Below, piece by piece: positions 20,596-30,962 of a stretch of 64,000 nucleotides of DNA. The stretch covers positions 86,299,723 through 86,363,722 of the forward strand of contig OZ024834.1 of NCBI GenBank assembly GCA_964016985.1, read 5' to 3'. The translations under genes and the position numbers were made by a program. This DNA comes from Anodontia alba (lineage: Eukaryota; Mollusca; Bivalvia; Lucinida; Lucinidae). Each line of letters starts with the position of its first letter. Position 1 is the stretch's first letter. Below the pieces are notes generated by a model. It was not told where the DNA came from. It made no database searches and worked only from the letters and a program-made list of their open reading frames with translations.

Positions 20596-21417
20596 TATCT
20601 CTTTGATGCTTTGAGGGTTGAGCCAGTTTGTCTTTTTTGTACTTTTCCTAAAGAATGTAAATCTATACTCTTGCAATGTTTATAGCTGGGATACTTCTGA
20701 GATTGACCCAATCCAGTTTGTTTGAAAACCACTGGACTTAAATTGAATTGATATTTTGCAAGCTATCCAAATCCAGTGTTCATTTTGATCTCAGGTGGGA
20801 TTAAGGATTCTTGGGCCATCAAAATTTCCAGAGGGCCAATCAAAAGTTGGAAAGGCCCATCAAAATTCTAAATTTTACATGTATTTGAATGGGACATCAT
20901 TTCAAGGGCCCATAATATTTTTGGGCTAGGAATATCCCTGTTATAGTTGAATTTTTGTCCTGTGTTGATTTTATTGTGAAACCACATCATGAACAAAAGC
21001 ACTTTCCCTTTTTACATAGAAAAAAGATATTAGAGATATGATTCAGTGGGAAAAGTCTGAAAAAAGGACAAACAAAATGCCCAATTATTGTAACATATTG
21101 AGTTCCAAAGGGAAATGATTATATTTCGTTGACTTTATGTAGTAGTGATAGGTTTATGATGCAGGCATATTGTCTTGTTGTATGAGCCAGGTTTTATAGC
21201 GATGCGAGAGAGTTTTAGTCTTGTCCCGTATAGGTGGTCATGGTTTGATCCCTGATTAGAATTTTTTATACCCCTACTTTGTATTCTGGACCTGCACTGA
21301 CTGAAACTGTGGTTCAGTTGATCTGTCATTCTGTTCTCTTTCCACTGTGGACCCGTGCCTGTTCCAGTTATCAAAATTTGACTGTATGTAGGAAGATATA
21401 AATAGAATGATAATAAA
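20596..21417. other. Stretch without recognised features
   Basis: No splice-bounded coding frame and no known MITE ends; some GGGCCATCAAAA phrases recur at 20,812-20,870. It could be old repeat or 3' UTR. Confidence 0.4.
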
Positions 21418-21960
21418 TTAAAGGCTCCATATACATCACTGGGGCGTCCAACTGATATTGGCTTACAGTTGGGCAAGGCCTGCTATCCTTGTAGTGGGTA
21501 AGGGTAGAGGGGGAATGTTTTTATTTCTTCTGTTTCTTCACTTTCATTCCTGTTCCTCTTTCTTCCCTGTCCCTCACTTTCATCTCCTCTACTCTCTCTT
21601 CTATCTCTTTTCTCCCTTTCTCTGGGAGACGACACAAAATGACCCTCAAGGGTTGACGTGTCGTTAAACCCCAACACAATAAAAAAAAAGCTCCATATTC
21701 CTCAAAAATAGACATTTTATTATCTAAGAAATGTTTAATGTATTGATATATGGTGTTCATACGATTATAAAATGGGGCATCTGACAGCCTGTAAAATTTC
21801 TGTTTGTCAACTGGATAAAAAATGAGATGATCTTTTATCGTATCTCTGAATTAAGGCAACATTGATTCAGAGATACACTCTGAATTAAGGCAACATTAAT
21901 TCAGAGAAACAATGAAAAATCATTCCGTTTTTTATCAAGTTCAAAAATGAGATACTAGTA
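21418..21960. repeat. F9 MITE with a SINE inserted in its left end
   Basis: Left end TAAAGGCTCCATAT is cut by the SINE and resumes GCTCCATATTCCTCAAAAAT at 21,690. The second copy at 43,085-43,412 is intact. Paired CTGAATTAAGGCAACATTAA motifs lie inside. Confidence 0.7.
21433..21689 (+). repeat. S2 SINE, 5'-truncated, with A-tail and duplication
   Basis: Starts about 33 bases later than the longer copy at 59,291 and ends CCCCAACACAAT plus nine A. GCTCCATAT is duplicated (21,424-21,432; 21,690-21,698). Truncation, A-rich tail and duplication indicate target-primed retroposition. Confidence 0.85.
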
Positions 21961-22452
21961 ATTAAAATACAGGAACCAGAATCAAAACTGCTATGGTAAA
22001 GTACGAATGAATAATTATTATAATTGCTTTGAATCTACAATAAATCATCAGTTAAGAGACTTTGGACAGAGTTAAAGTGTGACTGCATTCAGGGAGATTT
22101 TTATGTCCCCATCTGTCAACAGCAGTGGGACATATAGTGTTTTGCCATGATAACGCGCTGGTATGTGCATGTGTTCTGTTTGTAACCAGAGTCTAACAAA
22201 TGTTTAAGTTTTCATTCAAATTTACATTGACATTTACGTCGGTGTTTCTCTTGGAGGTCATAACTTGGGTACCTTGTATGCCAAGGCCTAAACTCTGTGC
22301 TAGAGTTGCACCTGGGTTGTGCCCTCTGGTGGGGCTAGGGGTCAAAATGGGTAGCAGATCAGATTGAGCTTTTGGAAAATAGTTGTTCAAACTTATGCAT
22401 CCAAATGTTGTTTCCATATGGGCAAAGAGCAAAGGGTGGGGGCATTTGTGTA

Positions 22453-22580
22453 CTTTGGACACATGCTTGTTTATACTTGATGCAAACAAACTTCTGTTTG
22501 GGTAGTTTCAGGTGCAAACAAACTTCTGTTTGGGTAGTTTCAGGTGCAAACAAACTTCTGTTTGGGCAGTTTCAGTTTTG
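22453..22580 (+). repeat. 33-bp tandem repeat, three copies
   Basis: The unit GCAAACAAACTTCTGTTTGG plus GTAGTTTCAGGT is repeated at 22,481, 22,514 and 22,547. Confidence 0.85.
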
Positions 22581-22748
22581 TTATTAAAAGAAAAGGGTTT
22601 GGTATGAAATAGGAAATAGGAAAAATAAATTATCTGTATATTATATACCCTCTTATCTGAGCTATACCCTACCCTTTTTGTACGAGAATGTAGATTTGAA
22701 GGTTTTATAGGGCTTACAGATGTTTAATGTTGTTTGGTTATTTTTACT

Positions 22749-22993
22749 TTAACCCTTAAAATGCCAAGAAAACCTGCATCTGAAAATGTCGTCTGTTTAT
22801 TTCGTCTGCTGAATATTCTTGCAAACTTTTCAAACCTATTTTTGCATACAGGCAAACAGTGTGGACTCAGATCAGACTGCTCCTAAAGGAGCAGTCTGAT
22901 CTGGGTCCACACTGTTTGCAGAAATGACTTTTAAAGTAACCGGCAGAAGACAAAGCAGATGACAGTAGTTGTGATTGGCGCTTTAAGGGTTAA
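22749..22993. repeat. F2 MITE, complete
   Basis: TTAACCCTTAAAATGCCAAG and the GGCGCTTTAAGGGTTAA end; inner stem AGATCAGACTGCTCC with its inverse. Confidence 0.85.
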
Positions 22994-23544
22994 TGCTAGT
23001 TCTTGTGCTGTAGTTAAATTCAATATTTATGTTTTGTAGTCTAACTTTTTTTTAGATTTTAAGTTTAATGTTGTTTTTTTTTTGTTGTTGTTGAATGCTT
23101 AAAACATGTTTATCTTTATTTTTTTTCTGTTTGATTTTAGTTAAAAAGTGAAGGTTGGGTGTTGCCCGTAATAACCCTATGTATTGGGACAGACAAATCT
23201 GACCAAACAGTGTAGTCCGTGATCAGATGCCGCAGATTATCTGGTAGCTTTTAGACACATCATCAGGATGTAAACTAGACTAGTTCCACATATAGGGCAA
23301 GTATTGTAAGTTGAGGTTGGGGTGTCCCAATATCTAGGGTAAATTTTTTTATATGTCTTATGCAACATCTTTATTTCATTTTTTGGACAAGTTTTTTAAA
23401 AAAACAAACAAAAGAAACGCCCTTTAAAATAATGATGTCTGGGCGGGCGGGCTGGCGTCAGGCGTTATCCAATGTTTACCTTTTGGTTAACCTTTTGAAA
23501 ACCCCGTCCATAATGCCGTTAGGCGTTTTTCTTGTTTTCCTATT

Positions 23545-23745
23545 GTAACTTTAGTTAGACGGCTGTAGACAAATAAAGCAGACAACAAATTCATGATATT
23601 CTTATTTTTCTCAGAAAATAGACTTGGACACATTTTGCACAAAATGTTAAAGTCTATTTTCTGGGAAAAATAAGAAAAAAATACTTCAAAATGTAAATGT
23701 TGTCTGCTTAAATTTTTACCCAGCATGCTAAGCATTTAAAAGTGA
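23545..23745. repeat. F4 MITE
   Basis: Stem TCAGAAAATAGACTTGGACA with its inverse; right end TACCCAGCATGCTAAGCAT; subterminal GTTGTCTGCTTAAATTTTT. Confidence 0.7.
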
Positions 23746-23972
23746 AGGTTGGATGTTGTATAGTATTGTTAGGTCTTGTTACTGGGTTTATGCAATACAA
23801 TTGATTTGTACATTTCTTATATTTTTAACATTTCTCATATTGCTTAGAAATATTTTGCTGTACATTTCAATGTTTGAACTCCTATGAGAAGTGGTTCATG
23901 CCTTCTCTCTATGCAAAAGTACCATATGTACCCTTAATTTTAGGGCAACATGTTTGCCATTAATATTTGGAC

Positions 23973-24300
23973 ACCTTTGGTGGTTCATTTGGATACACGT
24001 CTGATTAGAGATCAGGATGTCGTGGGTTCGATCCTGTCTCGGCATAGCAACATTCTTTTGTGGAGATTGATCATGAAATATTTTCTATGGTATTCTCTCC
24101 CTTCTGCTGATTCAAGAAGGGCAGTTGTCAGTTTCTGGCAAAAGAATGTGCATAATACTGGTTAACAGCTTAGAAGACTAAGAGTGCCCTGGAATGGTGT
24201 CCAAAATATATATACATGTATATATATATTTTTTTTCTGTGTGTTGAGGTTTTATGGCCCAGTCAATCCATTGTGGTCATGTCGAGCACGGTCAGTTCGT
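23973..24300. repeat. Decayed S1 SINE plus inverted S1 tail
   Basis: Head and body (23,973-24,187) lie in + orientation with a weakened B box. An S1 tail in the opposite orientation (GTGTTGAGGTTTTATGGCCC) follows at 24,240-24,296 after an AT run, so two insertions or a local inversion occurred. Confidence 0.65.
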
Positions 24301-24399
24301 CTAAAAGTGATGGATGAGTGGCAAAAAGTGAAGACCCTGATAAGATGCCAGATTCTGTGGCATCACATCAGGGTCTATACAGTTTGCCCAGGCCTATCC

Positions 24400-25220
24400 T
24401 TCTGTTCAATACTTTAAACAGGTTAAATATGGTAAAACCCTGACCATACAGTACGGAAGTACAGGATGGTCTCTGTTTTATTTTATACACAAGGTATATA
24501 ATTTTAGCAAGAAATGCTCCTGGGATTCAAGGCAAGATACCAGCTAACATTCTTTATAAATCTATCACGGACCGATAACGGCCCACTATAGGTTTATGTA
24601 GAATGCTTACTGGGATATTGACTTAAATGTTTATGGATTGCCATTTTCCTTTAACGTCTGTAAATGTTTTGAGTTTTGTGTAAATAGTAGGGACAAACTT
24701 TCAAGAATTTTGCATTTTATCCAAAATGACGGGTATAAATCATTGTTATTGAATTTGTTTCCCTTCATAAAATTTAGAATTTGTAAACCCTTCATAAAAT
24801 TTTGACGTTTATTAGTATTTAATTTTGTTGTTTTATGTAGACCATGAATTTCCTGAACATAAATACACTGCTTATATTTTATAATTACTGAATTTTCTGT
24901 TGCATGTTGCTTGTATAATCATGTATTCGTTGTATTTATCAGATATTATTAAGTTTTTTTTGTAACAAAGCACAAATAAAAAGCAAATTCAAGTTAGAAA
25001 CAAATCGTTGATTTGTTCTTTACTGTTGGACCATTGATTGTAATACAATAATTGTCCTAAAATTTCAGGGGCGGGATCCCCCACCGCCACCCCTGTGACT
25101 CAAAATTTCATTCTCTTGGGAAATTTTGGATTAATTTGATAAATGTGGGACACTTTTCCTTACACTTCTCTTCAACATTACAAGTCCATTTTACTACCTG
25201 TGAATTTGTGTAAATTTGCT
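24400..25220. other. A/T-rich repeat-poor stretch with AATAAA
   Basis: No coding. AT content rises towards 25,000 and AATAAA stands at 24,975-24,980, followed by T/G-rich sequence. It could be the end of a long ATGL 3' UTR or of a separate non-coding transcript. Confidence 0.25.
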
Positions 25221-25304
25221 GGATGAATAGCAAACAGTGTTCAGATGCTGCATTCTGTGGGGGCTGATCTGTGTCTACACTGTTTGCTCAAGCCTGTCTG
25301 TAGC

Positions 25305-25602
25305 CAGTTGCTCAGTTGGATGCGCTGTCCGACTGGAGACCAGGAGGTCCGGGGTTCAACTCCCGCCGAGGTCGGCAACATTCTTTCGAGGAGATTGATC
25401 ATGAAATATTTTCTACGGTCATTCTCTCACTTCCGCTGATTCAAGAAGGGCAGTTCTCAGTTTCTGGCGAAGAATGTGCACAATACTGGTTAACTGCTTA
25501 GAGGACTAAGCCTGCTCAGTAAACATGTGGTTAGGTAAACTGACCGTGCTCAACATGACCCTATTGGGTTGACTGGGCCGTAAAACCTCAACACAAACAA
25601 AC
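25305..25602 (+). repeat. S1 SINE, slightly 5'-truncated
   Basis: Starts inside the A box (GCTCAGTTGGATGCG); B box GGGTTCAACTCC; complete tail ending AACACAAACAAAC. Confidence 0.8.
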
Positions 25603-25713
25603 ATGGCTCTCTCTCAAAATACGTAGAGTAACTACAATAATATGATTAAATCTAATCCCCCTCAGAAATCCTCCTGGCCCCTGAATTTCATACATCCATG
25701 TTTCTAATGCAAA

Positions 25714-25930
25714 TACCTCTTTATAACACGGTTCATTATAACACGATTTTGGATATAACGCGGTTCAAAGATGGATCCCAAAAATGTATAGATTATATTG
25801 AAAAATGACCATAAATGGTCATTTTTCAATATAATCTATACATTTTTGTTTGGATATAACACGGTTGTTTAACTAACACGGTTTATGCTATGGACCCCAA
25901 CAGTAGTGTTATAAAGAGGTTGTGGTGTAG
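25714..25930. repeat. F10 MITE (pogo/Tc1-like ends)
   Basis: ACCTCTTTATAACACGG left and GTGTTATAAAGAGGT right. The centre AATGTATAGATTATATTG with its inverse makes a near-perfect 35-bp stem. TA-rich ends suggest Tc1/mariner-superfamily mobilisation. Confidence 0.75.
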
Positions 25931-26302
25931 TAGAGACATGTTTCAGATTTCTCCAAACGACTTGTTAAAACAAATGCTCAAAGTTTGAATCTTTAGGACA
26001 TTTACCCTATAATTATTACATAAAAAGCAGTGTCGCACGTTATTAACAGCCGTGCATTAACCGTCGAAAAGCCGTGTATTAACAAGGCAGTTCACGCGCT
26101 GTTAATGTATGGCTACGCAACTTTCAATATGCTCGTACCAGGGACACAGAATTGCTGCGTCACGAGATGCGTACTGCCCTGCCCCAGAACGAGCAAAGTC
26201 CGTGGAAATAGCTTTCGCGCGAAATCGGTGAAAAGGCGAAACAAAATAGTAGAAGAAATAACGCGAAATGTAGCAAATGTTTTCAGTTTTTATGCAATAA
26301 TA

Positions 26303-26443
26303 GCGATCAAACATGGTTTTTCAATGCATTAACATTCGCCAGGTCCCTTGGGAGGTGTTGAAAACCGCGGACTTCGGCCTCGGTTTTCAACACCTCCCAC
26401 GGGACCTGGCGAATGTTAATGCATGAAAAACCATGTTTGATCA
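26303..26443. repeat. Long near-perfect hairpin, CpG-containing
   Basis: Arms of about 65 bp run from GATCAAACATGGTTTTTCA to its complement ending at 26,443, including GCCAGGTCCCTTGGGAGG and TTGAAAACCG. It differs from all other families here. Confidence 0.85.
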
Positions 26444-26921
26444 CTATATTATTACATGTATACCAAAATTTGGGCTGCAAGCAACAAAAGCTCAATTCAG
26501 CCTTTGCATTAGCAGATGGCTGGATTAGTAGTAGATGGCTGGATTTCTCACTGCACAATAGAACCCAGTATTTAGCTTGCCGTGATCTGCCTTGGCAATA
26601 AACATGCTTAAATGTAGATTGTTGGACAGACCATAATTATCCCAGCAGGCACACAACGTTTCAACGTGAGAAAGGACGCGGACCATTAAGGTCCAAATAA
26701 TAGGGGCCTTTGTTGTCTGCTTACAGAACCATTGCATGTAAATGAAACTATCAGAAAAGGTTTTGATCAGACTTGGCGGATGCGCAGGCTGATTGGAGTT
26801 TAGCTGCCTGTTCACATATTGCATAACCCAGCAAGCACATGACGTTTACACAACTTCGCATTTGTAAGCTATTAGCAAAGGACCATTTTGAAGGTTATAT
26901 CATTGTCCAGAAAAGATGACA

Positions 26922-27103
26922 CCTTAGCATGTTGAGTAAAAAATTTCAGCAAACGACATTTTAAAATATTTTCTCATTTTTCTCAGAAAATAAGTTTTGA
27001 CATTGCATGAAATGTAAACCCCTATTTTCTGACGAAAAAAAAAAAAAAAAAAAAAATCAAAATACGGTCTGCTGAAAATTTTATCTGGCATACTAAGCTC
27101 TGA
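26922..27103. repeat. F4 MITE
   Basis: CTTAGCATGTTGAGTAAAAA left and ATCTGGCATACTAAGCTCT right; one arm has been replaced by a run of about 22 A. Confidence 0.7.
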
Positions 27104-27572
27104 ATAAACGGTAATGATTCGCAATCGTCCTTGTTCGCAGGTTATAATATCTGTTTGGAGTTTGTTTATTTTCTTGATAAGTTCAGCTTAAAATTCATTC
27201 ATAAGATAATTTTTGGTGAACTTACAAGTATGTGTCATCAGGTTAGATAATGCAGGTTGATAAACTGAAAAGTGAATCCGTACTAGTGTACCAGTTTGAA
27301 GCACATCGCAGGGAAAGGGACTTCACGCCAGATGGGAACAGGAAGACAACTCGGATCGGACAGTGCATTCGCTGACCTCTCTGTTCGCCCATACGCTGTT
27401 TTTGAAGGCCACCTGTATTGAGCAGTTACTTATGAGATATCTTTGGATCCCTCAAAAGTCAAGTGGGTATATTTACCTGTATTAAACAGACACCTCTTTT
27501 AAGAGGTCATGTTTTTAGATCGGTTAAAAGTGAAATAAATGGAAGCTTACCTGTATTAAACAAGCACCTGTC
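27104..27572. other. Stretch without recognised gene
   Basis: Contains ACCTGTATTAAACA twice (27,477 and 27,551), a decayed tandem. No coding support. Confidence 0.4.
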
Positions 27573-27790
27573 TTAACCGTTGTCCTGCTGAACCCACATA
27601 GGACCTGCCTTTGCAAACAGTGTAGATCCAGATCAGTTGGCATATGTGGAAGCCAACTGATCTGGATCTACACTGTCTGTTTGTCATTAATTATGTGAAT
27701 TTGTATCAACAACCTGGATCAAGTAATCTGATTGGCTGAAAATTAGAATTGGGCTTGGCATCTTAATTTATTCAGCATGCCAAGGGTTAA
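27573..27790. repeat. F1 MITE, complete
   Basis: TTAACCGTTGTCCTGCTGAA left, GCATGCCAAGGGTTAA right; the loop differs from other copies (GGCATATGTGGAAGCC). Confidence 0.8.
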
Positions 27791-27824
27791 GCAACCAATT
27801 TTTGCCTTTCCCTTAAGTGCTTGG

Positions 27825-28053
27825 TTAACCCATTTACATCGAGTGAACTCTTCTACCACAGCTCTTTGGACCAGTCTGTTTCCAATAGCAGGGTGTCTGG
27901 TTAGTTTTTATTATTACTGTATTTTATAGAAATTCCTGTTGTTAATGCAAACAGTGTAGAACCTGATCAGACGCCGCAGAATGCGGCGTCTGATCTAGGC
28001 CTGCACTGTTTGCCAGTTACCATTTTCGGGGTTTCCCGACTGAATGGGTGAAC
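27825..28053. repeat. F11 MITE, both ends present
   Basis: TTAACCCATTTACATC left and GACTGAATGGGTGAA right; perfect GACGCCGCAGAATGCGGCGTC stem centre inside the shared GATCAG hairpin. Confidence 0.8.
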
Positions 28054-28070
28054 AAAGGTTTGACCGCACA

Positions 28071-28250
28071 TGAATTCTACGGTCAGTAACCATTGTAAAT
28101 TCTACGGTCAGTATCCACTGAGAATTCTACGGTCAGTATCCACTGAGAATTCTATGGTCAGTATCCATTGAGTATTCTACGGTCAGTATCCACTGAGAAT
28201 TCTAAGGTCAGTATCCATTGAAAATTCTACGGTCAGTATCCATTGATTTT
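28071..28250 (+). repeat. 25-bp minisatellite, seven copies
   Basis: The unit is GAATTCTACGGTCAGTATCC plus ATTGA, with alternating CACTGA/CATTGA endings. Confidence 0.9.
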
Positions 28251-28253
28251 GTA

Positions 28254-29202
28254 AGGGGGAAATGAGTACCTCCTTGACCAGACTGCAAATGCGCAGGCTT
28301 GTCTCGGTTCTTGCTGTTGGCATAAGGGACATTTTCTCGCCATGCACAAGTTATATTTAAGGGGACTTGAAACACGTTGTAGATTTTTCTGTCATTTCAT
28401 ATAAGGGAGAACTGTGATTTCATGTTTGCTATTCTAAATAGGGGTGGACTCTAAAAGGAAAGAATTTGCTCCCAACGCTATATATCGACAGACTATGGCC
28501 CTGATCAAAATTTGTAGATGCGCTGATCAGGGTCTTCGCTATTTTAAAAATAGATCGTATGGATTCGTAACATGAAAAACACACACACACACACACACAA
28601 AAAAAAAAAAACAACATTTTCTTTTTATAGACAGTACTGTAAAAATAGTTTTAATCTCAATTAGTGCGTGCGTTTGTCTAATAAAAAAAATCGGTTTCTT
28701 GGTCGCAGTGTCCTTGGCGTATAGCCTACAGTAAAAATGTGTAGTTAATGTTATTGTTTGTAAACTCAACTGTTTTACAGTATATGTTGTATTATTGGTG
28801 ATTCCTATTTAATGTACCAGTCATTTGTATCCACTGCCCTCACTCATGGGGGTGTGATGGGGTTAATGTGCGGGCCTTTTAAAGCTCCCCGCAGTGCCGA
28901 GAAAGTACAAGGGTTATGATTTCTGCTCCAAAATAGCGGGGACCACTAAGATTTTATATTTACCCAGCTCTTACTTTTCATTGTCCCCGGGGGGTTTCGG
29001 AGCTGTGGAGGTGGGGGATGGGGTGGGGTGGGGAGGGGATGAGGGAGCTATTCCTTGTGGCTGGGGTGGGACTGTGGATACAAATGACTGGTGCTTAATT
29101 CCTTACATACTGAATAACAATTTCAGCAGACGAAATATTTTTCTCAGAATATAAACACGGTACAATACGTACGATGCGTTTCTCTCTTCTCCGGATTGAT
29201 AA
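28254..29202. other. Non-coding stretch with CA repeat and G-runs
   Basis: It holds a F12 fragment (TCTAAAAGGAAAGAATTTGC at 28,451), a CA repeat with A run at 28,576-28,612, and G-rich DNA at 28,985-29,075 with at least four G4 runs. No exon recognised. Confidence 0.5.
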
Positions 29203-29520
29203 TCATCACGAAAACATGCCTATATAATTTTGACCCCCTTAAACCCCACTTTTATATAGTAAAACTGGGGTTTACAGGGGTATACATATATTTTTCTTAT
29301 CTCTGCTCAAAAACATAGATTGTGAGTACTCGTTAGAACCGCCTCGCCAAAAACAGATTGTGTACTCGTTTGAACCACCTCGGGAGGCGGTTTTAACGAG
29401 TACTAAAAAAACTATGTTTTTGAGCAGAAATATGAAAATTATCAGAATTTTTCATCTGAAAATATTCATTTTTTGGTGGTAAAATTTTCAGTATATTTGA
29501 TTAGGCATGTTTTCATAATG
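29203..29520. repeat. F3b MITE with partly duplicated centre
   Basis: TCATCACGAAAACATGCC left and GGCATGTTTTCATAATG right; the GTACTCGTTAGAACCGCCTC arm occurs twice. Confidence 0.75.
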
Positions 29521-29624
29521 TAAAATAGACCTAATATATTTTACAGGCTGAATTAAATACTATTAGCCATTATATTAAAAACAGGCCTAACATTATACAT
29601 ATGGACTGCGCATTAACTCACTCT

Positions 29625-29770
29625 CTATTTATTTATTTATTTATTTATTTATTTATCTATTTATTTATAGTTTCTAATTATTATTTATTTATCTGACTAT
29701 TTTGCTGCAATGAGTCTGAAAATCGGACCCTTTTCATTAATAATAATAATAATAATAAAAATAATAATAA
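29625..29770 (+). repeat. ATTT and AAT microsatellites
   Basis: About eleven ATTT units at 29,627-29,670, then AAT units at 29,738-29,770. Confidence 0.9.
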
Positions 29771-29915
29771 TTTTACGAAATGCGAAATCATTACTCGGGT
29801 TATAGCGATATGTGGATCGTTTCTAGCGTGGATCGGTATTTTGATTATCCCGTTTTCGTGTCGAACATATGGGAAGCCAAACTGTCATTAATTTCATATA
29901 GCCGCTCACTTACCG

Positions 29916-30278
29916 TTAACGCTTAGCATGCTGGGTAAAAATTCCAGTATACCACACTTTGAAATATTTTTCTTATTATCCCAGAAAGTCCTCAGGACTG
30001 GATGGCAAACGATATAGGAACATTTTGATCTGGATCTACACTGTTTGCATAGATCTTGGAAAATTCAGGGTATTTATTATTATTATTATTTCCAAAAAAT
30101 AGGCCTTGACCTTTCACGCAAATTATCTCCAAATGAGACAATTAGGCCATGACCGACATTCATGCAAATCATCTCCAAATGAGACAATTTGTATGAATGA
30201 TCAAAGCATATTTTCTATGCAAAATATCGATATTTCAAAATGTCTGTTGAAATTTTTACCCAGCATGCTAAGCGTTAA
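29916..30278. repeat. F4 MITE with best-preserved ends
   Basis: CCGTTAACGCTTAGCATGCT and AGCATGCTAAGCGTTAACGG are perfect inverse ends including TTAA. The interior is longer than usual and repeats AAATGAGACAATT twice. Confidence 0.85.
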
Positions 30279-30369
30279 CGGTCAAGTGGATCCTCTTTAA
30301 GGTCCGAAGTACATATGACGCGCCATGAAAAGACGAAATTTTTGGTTCAGTACAAGGACATCACAATAT

Positions 30370-30475
30370 TTGGCTTTCAAAAAAAAAAAAAAAAAAAAAG
30401 TACATAAATTAATAAAAATAAAATAAAATAAAATAAAATAAAATAAAATAATAAAAAATAATAATAAAAATATAA
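30370..30475 (+). repeat. Poly-A and AAAAT microsatellite
   Basis: About 20 A at 30,380-30,399, then about eight AAAAT units. Confidence 0.9.
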
Positions 30476-30589
30476 TGACCGATAGAGTTCGGACAAACAG
30501 GCCTGAGTGAACAGTGTAGTCCCAGATCAGAAGCTGAAGAATACGTTGCCTGATCAGGGTCTATACTTTTTTGCCACTCATAACTGCAG

Positions 30590-30720
30590 AACGTTTTCTG
30601 GGCGCATTTAAGGGGAAATGATTTTCTTTCAGAGGAGGTAACTATGTCTAAAATTGTTTTTCCGCCCTTTCTGAAATGGGGTTTATTGTAAAAGGAAAGA
30701 ATTTTCTTCCCTTTGGGCAC
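30590..30720. repeat. F12 fragment
   Basis: GAGGTAACTATGTCTAAAAT and TGTAAAAGGAAAGAATTTTC match the left half of F12; the right half is missing. Confidence 0.6.
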
Positions 30721-30962
30721 TCATTTTTTTAACCTGGAGATGGCGAATCTCATTGTCTTTTAACATGATGTACGTCTATACATTTTTCACAGGTAATCAA
30801 GCTTGCTCTTTTCAAACAAACAAAATGTTCATAAATCAAAATATTACGTAAATGAAAACGAATCTGTGTAATCGTCCGAAACATTCAGATTAAGGGATAA
30901 GGATACAGTCCATGCAGAAGGACGGAACTTTTGCCAAATGGTTATTGTCTCCTTCCCGTCCT

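Noticed and set aside
21458..21760. Leu/Phe-rich and Glu/Arg-rich ORFs suggesting membrane or charged proteins
   Set aside because: Translations of the pyrimidine/purine-rich middle of S2 SINEs, repeated at 48,417, 49,900, 55,484 and 59,267.
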